A stretch of DNA of 64,000 nucleotides from Protopterus annectens (Eukaryota > Chordata > Ceratodontiformes > Protopteridae): assembly GCF_019279795.1 (NCBI RefSeq), contig NC_056743.1, positions 1,784,905,339 through 1,784,969,338 on the forward strand, read 5' to 3'. The notes beneath the pieces were generated by a model. That model was given only the letters and a program-made list of their open reading frames with translations, was not told the DNA's origin and made no database searches. Each line of letters starts with the position of its first letter. The first letter of the stretch is position 1. The translations under genes were made by a program, and so were the position numbers. Shown here in pieces: positions 33,978 to 45,059 of this stretch.

Positions 33978-34885
33978 CTAAGCTTTCAAAAAAGCACCAG
34001 AAGAAGCCACAGCTCTAGTAGAACGAGCCTTAATTGAAAAAGGAAGGCTCTTGCCATGAAAAGTGTAACAAAAGGAAATAGCTTTAGAAATCCAAGAAGA
34101 GATAGTCTGCTTGGATACAGCAAGCTCCAAAGATCTAGGATGAAAAGAAACAAATAACTGATTGGATTTTCTGATAGCCTTGGTCATATCCAAATACATT
34201 CTAAGTTGTCTATGCATGTCCAAAGTATGCAGCACCCCCTCACTGTGAGTTTGAGGAGAGGGGAAAAAGTAGGTAGATTAATAGACTGATTAAGTGATAG
34301 CTCATTAACCACCTTTGGCATAAAAGAAGGGCTAGTGCAAAAAGGACACTTTGTCCTCATGAAAAATCAAAAAAAGACGACAAGCCATAAGTACCTACAA
34401 CTCAGAAACCCATCTGGCAGAATTAACTGCTAACAAAAGAATCTTCCAGGAACAATGTTGCAAGGAAGGTGAAACAGCAGGCTCAAAAAGAGCCTGAGTC
34501 AACTTCTCTAAAACAAAATTAAGATCCCAGGGAGGAGGAACAGGCTTCCTGGGATGTCTAATATTAAGGACTCCTTCAAGAAATTGTCTCACCTTAAATC
34601 CAGCAGCTAAAAGAGAAGAAAAAGGCAGACAAGCAGATGTAGCTGATAGATGGGCCTTAATAGAAAAATAGGCCAAACCAGCATTGAGTAACTCACATAA
34701 ATAAGAGAGAACCAAAGGATCATCCCCAGTAAGTGGATGCAGGCATGAAAGAGACACCAAAAAGAAAACCTCTTCCATTTGGATAAGTAGGATTTCCTAG
34801 TTGTAGGTTTCCTGGTCTCCTGCATGACTTGCAGCATGTCCTCAGAAAAAAGGTTTCTATGAGGAATCAAAATCATATCAACCAC
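33978..34885 (-). pseudogene. DIRS tyrosine recombinase
   Basis: The upstream frame (34885-34607) has TRKPTTRKSYLSKWKRFSFW, the SAM-like arm-binding entry of DIRS recombinases. Next (34778-34395) comes a segment with PLTGDDPLVLSYLCELLNAG in the adjoining frame. The C-terminal part (34235-33978) has LFVSFHPRSLELAVSKQTIS and ARSTRAVASSGAFLKA, the catalytic His/Arg region in which family members read HSTRA (the His is Arg here). Several frame changes are needed. The enzyme would join the circular cDNA to the target; this copy cannot. Confidence 0.75.
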
Positions 34886-35033
34886 AGTGTCAGGTGAAGC
34901 ATGGACAGGTGGGGATGGATAAGTGATCGCTTGTCTTGTGTGATTAGATCAACCCTATCAGGTAACTTGTGGTGATTGCCCCTCAGTAGATGCAGTAGAA
35001 GGGGGAGCCAGTGCAGTTGCAGCCAAAAGAGAG

Positions 35034-36778
35034 TCACCAACAAGATTTTGGGAGCATCCTATTGTTTTTGAGCAGGACTTTCAGAATGAGAGGAAGGGGA
35101 GACAATGCATAAAGAAACATCCCTTCTAAGAGAATAGGAGGGTGTCCACCTTCCATAACAGAGGACCTGGGACTCTGGCAAAAAACAGAGGAAGTTGTCT
35201 GTTCAGAGAAGAGGCAAAATGATCCACTTGAGGAGTACCCCACTGGTGAATAATGTCCAGAAACACATCTGTGAAGCATCCATTCATGGGATTGAGTTAA
35301 GGACCTGCTCAGAGTGTCTGCCACAATGTTCTGACCGGAAGGGATATAACCTTTGTGGGAACGTGGGTGAAATTCTTGGCTAGACTTATAAGGGCCTCCA
35401 GGCTAATAGCCTAGTATCATCCTATGAACCTATGAGCCTATGAAGAGTCCCTTGACACTTGACATCAAGATCCTATATCAGAAGTGCCAACCGGCAAATA
35501 AGATAAGATCTCATTCCACCCTGCTTGTTGATATACCACATCACTGTCTGTAAATACCTTGAGAGGCCCTGGAGAAAAGCGACTAAAAGGCCTGAACAGC
35601 AGGCAGAAGGGCTCTCATCTCCTTGACATTAATGTGCTCCTTCTGCTGACGAGGTTATCATACCCTCTATACCTTTAGGGAGCCAAAAGTTGCCCCCCAT
35701 CCCATATCTGAGGCATCCATGAACAATTCCTGAGAGGAAAGAGGGGTATAAAAAAGTATCCCTGGATTCAAAGATAACTGCTGAATCCACTAGAGAAGTT
35801 TCTGTCTGAGACAAGGAAGGAAAGGAACTGCAAATTCTTGAGGATGAGCATGTTGAAGCCACACTGACTTCAGAAACCAATGAAACTTTCTCATATGAAG
35901 TTTTGCCAGAAGGAGCACTGGAATGGTGGATGCCATGAAACCCAGAACTCCCAAAAACTCCCAGGTGGTAAGGGAAGCTAGAGGAAGAAGAGTGTGAAAG
36001 ACAGAAATGAGAGTTAAGGCATTTGGAGGGGGCAGGTATGCAAGCATTGGCACCATCCGAATCCTGCAACCCAGAAAAGCATGACTCTGAAGAAGGGATA
36101 CGGCAAAATGAAGATTTTTACATAAGGGTCTCTGGAGAAGATGCCTAACTCAACAGGTTGTCCAAGTAACAAAATATTTGGATCCCTTGAAGTCTACAAA
36201 AGGCAATCACAGGAGCAAGATATTTGGTGAACACCCTTGGGGCAGTAGAAAGGACAAAGGGTAAAGCAGAGAACCGAAAATGCCAGAAAGCAACAGAGAA
36301 ATGCAAAAACTTTCTGAAAAGAAGATGGATTGGAATATGGAGATAGGCATCATTGAGATCCAGAGACACCATATAGGCCTGAGGGAGCAAGACAGGAAAC
36401 AGAATCTGAAGGGACAACATCCGAAAGGACAGTACCTTTAGAAAAGATGAGAGAGGTCTAGAATAGTTCTCAAAGTGCCATCTTTTCTGGACACTAGAAA
36501 CAGTCAGAAGTAGAACTCTTTCCCCCTTTGGGACACAGGCACCTTTTGAATAGTACCCTGAGACAGGAGATCTTGAAGAACCTCTGGTAAAAAGGGAAGA
36601 TGTTCCTGTGGAGGCTGAGGAATGCCCATAAAAGGAGGATGCAATTTCCACACCATGAAGTACCCTTGACAAATGCTTGAAAGAACCTAAGAATCTTGAG
36701 TGGTCTGAAGCCAAAGCAAAAAAGAAAGAGAAAGGCGAAGAGAAAGAAGAATGTTGCTGAGAGGGGACATATAGTCAC
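35034..36778 (-). pseudogene. DIRS reverse transcriptase and RNase H region
   Basis: At 36714-36145 the reverse transcriptase shows AYMVSLDLNDAYLHIPIH (motif A), FSALPFVLSTAPRVFTKYLA (motif B) and an active site CYLDNLL, where the second Asp of YLDD is Asn. Further along, GFMASTIPVLLLAKLHMRKF (about 35930) and LFMDASDMGWGATFG (about 35720) mark the connection and the RNase H-like start, and VADTLSRSLTQSHEW (35324 on) its end. Frames change several times, and a CR1 tail interrupts at 35364-35441. The motifs are diagnostic for DIRS-like enzymes of fish and amphibians. Confidence 0.85.
35364..35441 (+). mobile_element. CR1 3'-tail fragment inside DIRS
   Basis: CTTGGCTAGACTTATAAGGG, CTAATAGCCTAGTAT and three CCTATGA octamers form a very short, 5'-truncated CR1 end, oriented opposite to the DIRS element. 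It post-dates the DIRS insertion. Confidence 0.85.
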
Positions 36779-36831
36779 ACAGCACCTAGTTTGTCCTAGC
36801 TACTTGGTACAACTATAGCAAACACCACTCC

Positions 36832-36979
36832 ACAGTTCAAACCACATACTCAAACATTAGCCATGTCTACAGTTCCTACCACATACTCACACATTAGCTG
36901 TGTCTACAGTTCCTACCACATACTCACACATTAGCCGTGTCTACAGTTCCTACCACATACTCACACATTAGCCATGACC
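36832..36979. repeat. 37-bp tandem repeat, four units
   Basis: Four copies of a unit starting ACAGTTCCTACCACATACTC, with the first and last slightly diverged. It lies just outside the 5' side of the DIRS coding region and may or may not belong to that element. Confidence 0.85.
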
Positions 36980-37089
36980 ACAAATGCAGTATTGCCATTT
37001 ATTTATGCAATATCCTTGCTGCTTAATTAATCAGTGACAGTGCTACACTCACACAGAATTGGCTCCTACTCATCTCATCCCCTAACAGC

Positions 37090-37285
37090 AGGTGTCCCCT
37101 TCACCCCACCCTACCCTAGTTATGACCGTGAGTGAATTGGCAGACCGCTTTACAGAGATCTTCAACAGATTAGTGGCCCTAGTGCAGAAGGGCTAACAAA
37201 TTGACTTGCATAACTGAGAATCGAACGGGCAATGTCTAACTGTGAGGCGACAATGCTACTGCAGCACCACCACCGCAGTACACAC
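37090..37285 (-). repeat. tRNA-like SINE fragment
   Basis: On the minus strand a head with TCGCCTCACAG and a box-B-like GTTCGATTCTCAG (complement near 37210) resembles the heads of the SINEs at 53956, 60601 and 62820, but the body is different. No terminal duplication was found. Confidence 0.5.
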
Positions 37286-37289
37286 TGAT

Positions 37290-38340
37290 AATAATTAAGT
37301 ATTTTTCATCTGGTTGCTTTCAGTCCTGTGCTGTTTCTTTATGAACCAATACTGTTCTTGTGGTAGTTTCCATTTTACTCTCAATGACTTTACAGTTTAA
37401 TAGATGGTGCTGCTGTTGCCTTAAGTATGGTTAACCACCCAGCTGATAGAGATATCTGGTGCATATTGAGGTCTCGGTTACCAATACCAGAGGGTCCTTC
37501 CCCCAGCAAAAACTGTCCTAGGCTTCTGTTTTCCTTATCAGTACAATTATTTTCTGTACAGACTGCATTCAGGAACCTAATTTCATAGTAACCACAATAT
37601 ACTGTTTCCATTTTCTGGCGTTTCTGCTACTATAAGCAGATTGTAAATAGCACAGCAATTTCAGGTTCATGGTTTGCTGTGGCTCTGTCTCATTCTGCAG
37701 TGTTACCTCCCTCCCAGTTAAAGGCTGCACTCTTCATACATGTTTACCTGTTTTTTTTTTGGGTCTATTTTATATATTTGAACGCTTACAGAACGAACTT
37801 TAGTGATCGAACATTTAAATGTTCGAATATTTTAAAAAATGTAAAAAAAAAAGTAAACAAACAAAAAAAAAAAACTAAAGGGTGTAAGCAGAGGGGCAAG
37901 CCCCCCTGCATTCCCCACACCCCCACTACTCAAATATACCAACTGCAAGATAGCACTACAGTGTAGGAAATGGGAAATTTTCCATTTCCACACTGTAGCA
38001 CACTGAAGTGCAATCTCGGAGTTGGTATATTTAAGTAGTGGGGGGGCTTTGGGGGTGTAGGTGGGCTTGCCCTCCTGCTTACACCCTTTAGTTTTTCTTT
38101 TTTTTTTGGTAAATATTCATTTTTAATACGTTCGAACATTTAATTGTTCAATCACTAAAGTTCTATCTTTAGTGATTCGAACAATTACGCGTTCAAACAT
38201 ATAAAATAGACCCTTTTCTTTAATGTACAATAGCAATTCACTAGGTTCACTGCAATCAATAGGTTTGTAATGTTTGCTTCCCTTCATTATTTTCATATCA
38301 TCTTACTCCTTAAAGTCTGCACCCCAATCACTGTCACAGC
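37290..38340. repeat. Unclassified interspersed repeat, copy 1 (interrupted by a MITE)
   Basis: TTTCATAGTAACCA.AATATACTG followed by TTTCCATTTT, GTTTCTGCTACTA and CAGATTGTAAATAG matches 40095-40165 in the same order. The flanks also match loosely, so 37290-37760 plus about 38222-38340 and 39890-40350 are two diverged copies of one repeat. The family is unknown to me and I see no coding sequence in it. Confidence 0.5.
37761..38213. mobile_element. MITE A: long palindrome with the shared core
   Basis: The ends GGGTCTATTTTATAT and its complement define 453 bp that fold almost completely on themselves. Each arm has TTCGAAC-type repeats, an A-rich tract, AAAGGGTGTAAGCAG, GGGGCAAGCCCC and the core ATATACCAACT..GAT.GCACT. 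The core thus occurs twice in opposite directions (37935-37970 and 38001-38030). Flanks TTTTTTTT and TTTTCTTT may be an 8-bp target duplication in a poly-T site. Confidence 0.88.
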
Positions 38341-38828
38341 TCCAGATTCTATCTGTTTTGTATGTACACAGTTTTCCACTGACAAGGGCAGTGTGCTTAT
38401 TATTGCCACTTTCTGTGTGATCTTAAAGATATTATCTTTAACACTGCTGATTTGGAAGTCACAACTGTATGCAGAAATTCTTTATACTGTCCTGGTTTTA
38501 ACTAGGCAGTATAGTCACTCACTGTATCTCTTTTATTACCTCTGCTGTCTCAAAAGAGGCTTTCATGAGCCTCATTTGGCACCTGGTAAATGTCATTGTG
38601 TATAACTTGTTGTACAGTGACCTGTTCAGCAGCATGCTATATCATCTGACAGTATATGTTGATTAAATACCTGGAGGCTGGTTGTTGACCATCCATTATT
38701 CCTGTATGTGATTCCCCTGTTTGCAAATAAGGAAGAGGTAGCTACTATTCTAAGGCTATCTTGAGGCTGTTTCATAGTGTACCTCTTCAACGAAAGCCTG
38801 CAATGTCCCATTTGCTTAAAATTGCCTA
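38341..38828. other. No feature recognised
   Basis: Anonymous DNA between the interrupted repeat and a CR1 end, with no coding signal. Confidence 0.5.
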
Positions 38829-39870
38829 CTTATGTTCATATGTTCATAGGTAAGTACTAGGCAATCCATCTGAAAACCATTACACACCTAGCCAAGAAAG
38901 AAAAAAAACATTCAAAACTTCTCTGCAGCCTCAAGGAGGGCAACACAAGACAGACCAGGGGAGAAACTGTGGCTGCCCATCCAATTATCTAGGTTTACTT
39001 TGAGGAATGCTACTGTGCTACTCTGCTTAACATGTAGTAGAAATTGTCTCCAGAACTATGGGAAGCATTGGAATATGAATCTATTATGCCAATGTGTCTT
39101 ATTTATCTGCTGTTGATGGTTCAGATCCTTAAACTGGGTATTTAAGATGTAATTTGTTCTGTGAAGGCATGGGAGATCAAAGAGGTTTGGATCTTTCATG
39201 GCTTGAAAGGCTATACAAAGATTTCTATGGACGAGTCTATAAGAGGATGAGTACAGAGAGAGAGACCTGCCAGCCTGTCCTAGTAACTAAGATTTTTGAC
39301 ATCACTGATCTTCTTAGTTATGAATGTCTGCAGTCCCTCATCATCATCATTTCCTTTTTTCCCGAGGTCTGTCAAGCTCTGTGATATGTTTCGACAAATA
39401 CATGTCAAATGGTGCATTATATTCAGTAATAGCTCCAATGAGATATGAGAACAGGAGAATTAAGATTTTGGATCTAGTGGAAATGCCTTTGGAAATTAGA
39501 TAAACCAGACAAAAGAATTTTTGAATTACTGCAACATCATGATGGTCAAATGATAAGGAATTATTAAAAATAGTGCCTAAATCCATTACAATAGTGTCTC
39601 TTTGGAGAGGTGTGCCATCTATATACAACGTGAAAATGTTTTGTACACCAAAGTGAACTATACTTAATTTTTCACATTTAATTTGAGAACATCGTCTTGC
39701 ACCAATTGTTTATATGGTCTAACCCAAGGTGAAACAATTGTGATTCAGTGGATGATTAAATAACAACACCCAATTTACAGTTGTCTGCAAACCTAGATAA
39801 CTATATGTCATGAGCATTGGCCTGTAGGTCTGAGAAATACTACTGTACTGTTCACTTTTGTTTTTAATGT
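38829..39870 (-). mobile_element. CR1-type LINE, 5'-truncated and decayed
   Basis: The tail TTCATATGTTCATAGG at 38834 is followed by TACTAGGCAATCC. The reverse transcriptase remnant at 39628-39347 (minus) reads VMDLGTIFNNSLSFDHHD, LVYLISKGIS and TEYNAPFDMYLSKHITELDR, the same block as VIRDLGTQVD..EYNAPFGMYLSKHL in the other copies. More upstream code continues in broken frames toward 39870. Confidence 0.82.
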
Positions 39871-39889
39871 CTGTCTATAGCTCCTTCTG

Positions 39890-40350
39890 TACACCTGGTG
39901 CATTACTGTTTATTTTATCACTATCTGGTACATTTACAGTCAGACACCCACATAGCTGGCATAGCTACTTCCTGCATATTGTGGTCTCCCTTGCCAGTAC
40001 TGAAGTATCCCCCACCCACTGAAGAATTCCTTTCCTTCTACTTTGCTTACCAAAAATTATTTCCTATATATACTAGGTAAGGGAACTTTATTTCATAGTA
40101 ACCAAATTATACTGTTTCCATTTTTTTTGGTATTTCTACTACTACAGACTTATTGTAATCAGTGCATCATTTTTAGGTTTACGGCTTATCCTTGGCTATA
40201 TCTCATTCCACCCTCTTCCATGTCTGCCGGTTACAGAGTACATCCTATAATATGCAGTAACATGTTCACTGCTAACAGGATGGTTGTTGTGTTTGCCCCT
40301 CCTCCCCAATTGTTTTTAATATTATTTCACTTTTTGTAGTATAAGCACCC
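39890..40350. repeat. Unclassified interspersed repeat, copy 2
   Basis: Diverged partner of the repeat at 37290. Shared landmarks include TTTCATAGTAACCA, ATACTGTTTCCATTTT and TTTAGGTT(T/C)A. It lacks the MITE that interrupts copy 1. Confidence 0.5.
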
Positions 40351-40369
40351 CAGTTCTCATAATATACCA

Positions 40370-42001
40370 ACTTACTCTGTGAGATGCTTTCTCTGCATCA
40401 AGGCCCACCAACAACAGTGGTATTTTCTTACATTCTGCTTCCCTTTGGATCACCATTGTTCTATTAATGCTGTCAGATGTTTGCCTCCCCTTCACAACAC
40501 CACATTGGATCCATATCCATCAATTTTGGTAAGATATATATACTTTATAATTATGGTTTAAAACTGAAATAGACCTACACAAAGCTGTTGCTAATGGGTC
40601 TTTACCATCTTTATGTGTTACAGCCACCACAGCTTTCTTCCAGGATGTTAGCGCTTCTCCTCCTTTTAAAACACTGTTAAATAAAACCTTCTAGATCTTT
40701 ATCACTTTATTCCCTCCTAGCTTCCAAACTTCCACAGGAATACTATCTATTCCTGGAGTCTTTCCTGCAGATTGTTTATACATCACCATTTTATCTTATC
40801 TCTTCCTATCTTAAATGTTGTTTTTCACACTTCTATTCTCTATGCAAACTTTCATACAATTTCTGAAATATTTATAATATATCTACAGGATCTCTGGCTA
40901 TCTTTCTCATTATAGGCTCCCTACGTTTGGCGACAACCCTTTCTACTTTCAGTTGCCTAAGTCATTGTGCTAAATGTTTTGTGCTCTGGAATTATTATCA
41001 AAAATCAGTTGCTTAATAGCAGTCTTTCCAAATTCATGCATATTATCCAAATACTACATTATTTTCTCTTTAGCACTCTGCAGTTACACCTCTTCTTGTT
41101 CTGTGAGATTCCCCTTATTCTGCAATACTTTGTCACACCCTTTAAAAATCCTTTTTACTTCTTAACCATGCCTCTTTTTCCTTTATTTCTACACTATTTT
41201 TAAACTTTACATTCATTTTGTCCCATTCACTAGCTATGCCTTCTGAAGAAAATGTCTATCTTCTCCAGTAACTCTCAGATCATTTCCACTACCCTTTCCT
41301 TAAATTCCTCAACACATATGTGGGGAAGTGCCAGCACCTAATTTTGACTTCATTACCCTGCATTTTATCTTAGTTGTTATTGGGGCATGATCCGAAATAG
41401 TTACTGAATGTGCTTTCAATTAAATGCACATGCTCCTGTGAGATATAATTTCTGTCTGGTCTAGCCCAGTTATTGTACCATAGGGAATAATATGTACATT
41501 TTCTCTAAGTTGCTACTACTGAATTCAGATCTTAAATATCAAATATTTTCATAAATTCTTTAAAAACCTACTCTCATTTGTTACATTTTCCCTTCTAGGT
41601 CCCCCAGATACATCTTCACCATTGCATATCTTCTGAAAGCTAATTATTTCTCCTAAAATTTTCTTAAGCACCATAATAACAGTTTTAGGTGGAATGTAAA
41701 TACATACCAGTGTAATCCTCTTCCCTTCCCAGTCGCTCCTTATTACTACAAATCTACCATTATCCTTTTTCTTCTTCTATCCCTATTGGAGCTCCTCTAG
41801 CATTTAGTATAAGTACCTCCTTTTTTGTCCCTGCTGTTCTGCTGAATATACATATTTAAATTTCTTTCTCAAATTCAGATGCCCACTTATTTCCAAATGT
41901 GTCTCCTGTAGCATTGCTATTTGCAATTTGCCTTTCTTAATATAATTCAACAATCTTACCCTGTTATCTCTACATGTGAAACCATTTACATTCCAAAACA
42001 A
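40370..42001 (-). pseudogene. L1 ORF2: apurinic endonuclease and reverse transcriptase start
   Basis: The endonuclease opens at 42001 (minus) with FWNVNGFTCRDNRVRLLNYI and IAMLQETHLEISGHL; the NVNG and QETH motifs supply the catalytic Asn and Glu of the family. Around 40930-40370 broken frames give GKTPGIDSIPVEVWKLGG, SWKKAVVAVTHKDGKDP and SDSINRTMVIQREAECKKIP, the fingers region of an L1 reverse transcriptase. Stops are frequent. In an intact element this protein nicks DNA and primes reverse transcription. Confidence 0.78.
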
Positions 42002-42971
42002 TATGGACAGTGCAACTGTTATGATAAGAAGTTATTATTCCCACTTATTATATATGTCATCTTTTTAAATGCCTGTGTCATCATTTGTACTGCATACACC
42101 CAGTACTGTTTGGCAGGCTGGTCTTTTATATGGTTGTGTCTTGACATCCATTTGAACCTATGTCATATTTTACAAGACTTTTTGTTTTAATGAAAACCTT
42201 CAAAAAATGAACGTACTCCTGAACACCTCATAACTGTTAACTTAAAGCAAACACACAGAACTATGCAAATCTTCAAAGAATGAAGTTTAACCTTCCTGAT
42301 AGGAACAATTGTCAGAAATTGACAGCTGCACCCACATGCATTAACTAACCTAAAATTATGGTTATCTATGCTAAAGTGCATATTACTGCCACTGCTCTTA
42401 CTTACATTAATTGCTGTCTGTTTTTTCCTTATCTTTATTCCCCTCCTAGATGTGAAAAACAGCATATATGCTTTAAGAAAACATTAACTCTTAGCTTTAA
42501 AAAGAAGTGCACCGGTTATCTTTAAACAAAACTAAATTATACATTGTTCTAGTAAATGCATTGAAGAATTTAGGGACCAGAAAAGCTGCTATTTCTTATT
42601 CACTTACAGTAATTTCAAACTTCATTTTTTACCCAGCTGCTTGCCCTTGTACCTTTTAATTTTATGTTTTCTCAGCAGACTATGTCCAGACTTCTCAAGA
42701 TGTATTGCCTTAACCTGCATTCATCTTGTTTCCATGGAAAAATAAAAACAGAATGTACAGCTGCCCTCAGATACAGACTTCTCAACTCACATATAAACAT
42801 TTATTTGCTAAAGGAAAAGTTTTCACTACATTCACAGTAGTCTCTTGTTTTTAAAGCCTACTCACACAAAAACATTTTATTACATTAAACCAATGGCATT
42901 AGTCCCGACATTCACCTATGCAAAAGTAAAGAAAATATCTCACCTCTACATATATTATATTCAGTGCACTT

Positions 42972-44038
42972 CATAGGATCATAAGAAGTTACTAGGCTAT
43001 TGGCCCTGAAGCCCTTACAAGCCCAACCAAGAACTTAGCCCATGTTCCAACAAGTCAGCACCCAATGCCCCTGTCCACCAGAGACACAGGTGAAATCATA
43101 GGGTTGTATTTTCTATTCCCCATCCAGTTATCCAGGTTGTGCTTAAAAAGGATTAATAAGATATTCTGCTTGACATGGAGAGGGAGTCTATTCCACAGAA
43201 GGGGAATCTTTGAGATCTGTCCCTTCAACAATTCTTATTGATATCATAGACCAGGTTGGGGTTGCGCATGTGGGTTACTCAAGTGTAGCTTGACTTTTGT
43301 ATATGCAGCAGTCCCATCAAGGTGGGGGTCTGAGATTGCTTTGTATGCCAGATATAGGTCACCTTTGAGGAGTCTGTATGAGATTGAGTAGAGGACAGGG
43401 ATTTTAGCCTATCTGTGTAGGGTAGATGTTTGAGGCCCTGGATTCTCTTGCTGAGGAACCTCTGTGGTCTCTCCAACTGCTGCATGTGCTTTGTGAGCTA
43501 CATTCCAAAAGGGGCATTGTACTCAATAATGGCTTTTATAAGGGAAGAATACAGCGATGTTATGACTTCCTTGTCACTGGATGAGATACCCTTCCTAATG
43601 AGGTGGGCCATGTAGAAAGCTTTCCATACAATGGAGGGAATATGGTGGACAAAACTCAGTTTGCTATCAACCTGAGTGCCCAGGTCCCTCATGACTGGTT
43701 GCATGTTTAGGACCACATTTAACTGGCATGACCTCCCCTTGACAAAACCAAACTGTGTGGGGTTGAGTGTTTGGAGGTTGCCAATGTCTTTGTTAATGAA
43801 GTCCATGATAATCCATTCCATGGCTTTGCAGATCAGACTAGTTAGGCTGATGGGTCTATAATTTCCTGAATGGGTGGACACTCCACATTTGTGTAAGGAG
43901 ATGACAGTGGCTGTCTTCCACTCAGCTGGGATGAAGCCGGTACTCAGGCTTTGGTTGAATAGGGTGCCTAACAGTGCTGCAAGCTCCTGCCTGAGTTCAT
44001 GTAGGATGCAGCCTGGTATGTTATCGAGTCCCATGCAT
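42972..44038 (-). mobile_element. CR1-type LINE inserted in L1
   Basis: The 3' end at 42972 (TTCATAGGATCATAAG, ACTAGGCTATTGGCCCTG) and the coding part at 44034-43498 (minus) belong to the same CR1 subfamily as 27228 and 51465. The frame has MGLDNIPGCILHELRQELAA, NYRPISLTSLICKAMEWI and TQFGFVKGRSCQLN, then jumps to MRDLGTQVDSKLSF, so about 130 codons with the active site are missing. After EYNAPFGM the next codon is a stop, TAG where others have Tyr. Confidence 0.88.
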
Positions 44039-44219
44039 CACAAGATTGCAGCCTATTAAGTTAAATGTGCTTTGGTTCAGCCTTTCTTTTCTTTTTACAT
44101 TGTAATGCTTACATTTCTTAAAACTAACAAAAAAGTACTTCTTTACTTCAGTGTTGTTATCACACACAACAAAACTCAAAATGTTTGACTTTTTAAAACC
44201 TAAAAACCTAAAAACTATT

Positions 44220-45045
44220 TTCCACAAACACTCTACTGTATCCCATTTTTAATAATTTGTCCTTCTGCCATAATTTTGTCAGGATCAACTATTTCTGCTG
44301 GTATGATTGCATCTTTACTAATACAGGTCTTGGCTGCTTCTCATGGCCAGGTTTGGAGCTTACACACAATGTCCCTTTCAATTAAAAATCATGCTGTGGA
44401 ATACCAGTCCAGTTACTTATTTTTATTTCATAAAGTTAATGCTGTCTGTTCCTCCTAGTTTCTATGGTATGGAAGAAAATCTCAGGTTTACTCTGCCTGC
44501 TCTGTCCTCTAATTTTACCATTTTTAAAACAGCTCTTCTTGAACAGTTTCATGCACAGCCATTTTTTTCTTCATGTTGCCCTCTGATTTTTTTGCAGTTT
44601 CATCAGTTTATCTGAAGATTAAAGCTTCTTCCATTTTTTCCAGCCTTTTATTGAGTTGAAACACTTCTAAAATGTTTCATTTATTTTAATAATCTCTGAG
44701 CACATCTGACTTATTTTTTTCTCTAAATTAGTGGAAGCCACCACTTGTATCAAAGCAGAAGCTTGAATTACTTTTTGCTGAGCAACTTCAGTTATTTTTT
44801 CCAGTCAGTGTTTTCTCTTCACCTTTTCTAGTTGATTTTCTTTCAGGCTCTCTAAGTTTCTTCCTTGCTGGCATCCAGGCAATGTACTTACTAGCCAGTA
44901 ACTAAATTTTATTAAAACTGGCAGAATTACTGGCCCTTATCTATCAATTTCCTTTTTCACACTAGGGGAGCTGAAATTAAACCTTTGATCAGTGTGCAGT
45001 CATCTTGGAAAGCCATTGCTATAATTATTGTTGAGCATTCTTGGA
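44220..45045 (-). pseudogene. L1 ORF1-like remnant
   Basis: Broken minus-strand frames read KMEEALIFR, ETAKKSEGNMKKK and then WTGIPQ and KPGHEKQPRPVLVKMQSY, followed by LILTKLWQKDKLLK. The PRPxxVK block is the usual landmark of L1 ORF1 RNA-binding domains after the coiled coil. Confidence is limited by the number of stops. Confidence 0.55.
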
Positions 45046-45059
45046 ATGTTTAACAGTTT

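Larger units (their letters stand above)
33391..36780 (-). mobile_element. DIRS-type tyrosine-recombinase retrotransposon, decayed
   Basis: The minus strand carries, in order, a reverse transcriptase (about 36700-36145), an RNase H-like and linker region (36070-35034) and a tyrosine recombinase (34885-33978). This order defines DIRS elements, which integrate through the recombinase and make no target duplication. The 3' side (33396-33790) contains related inverted and direct repeats. A CR1 3' tail is inserted at about 35364. The 5' terminal repeat could not be identified. Confidence 0.85.
40360..45045 (-). mobile_element. L1-type LINE with both ORFs recognisable, interrupted by CR1
   Basis: Reading the minus strand from 45045: ORF1-like coiled-coil sequence (44640-44220), then after the CR1 insertion (42972-44038) the ORF2 endonuclease (42001-41804) and reverse transcriptase (about 40930-40370). 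A stretch at 40379-40560 is nearly the same as 54785-54975, so this and the L1 at 49.4-55.0 kb are one subfamily. The 3' portion of ORF2 is missing here. Confidence 0.8.
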
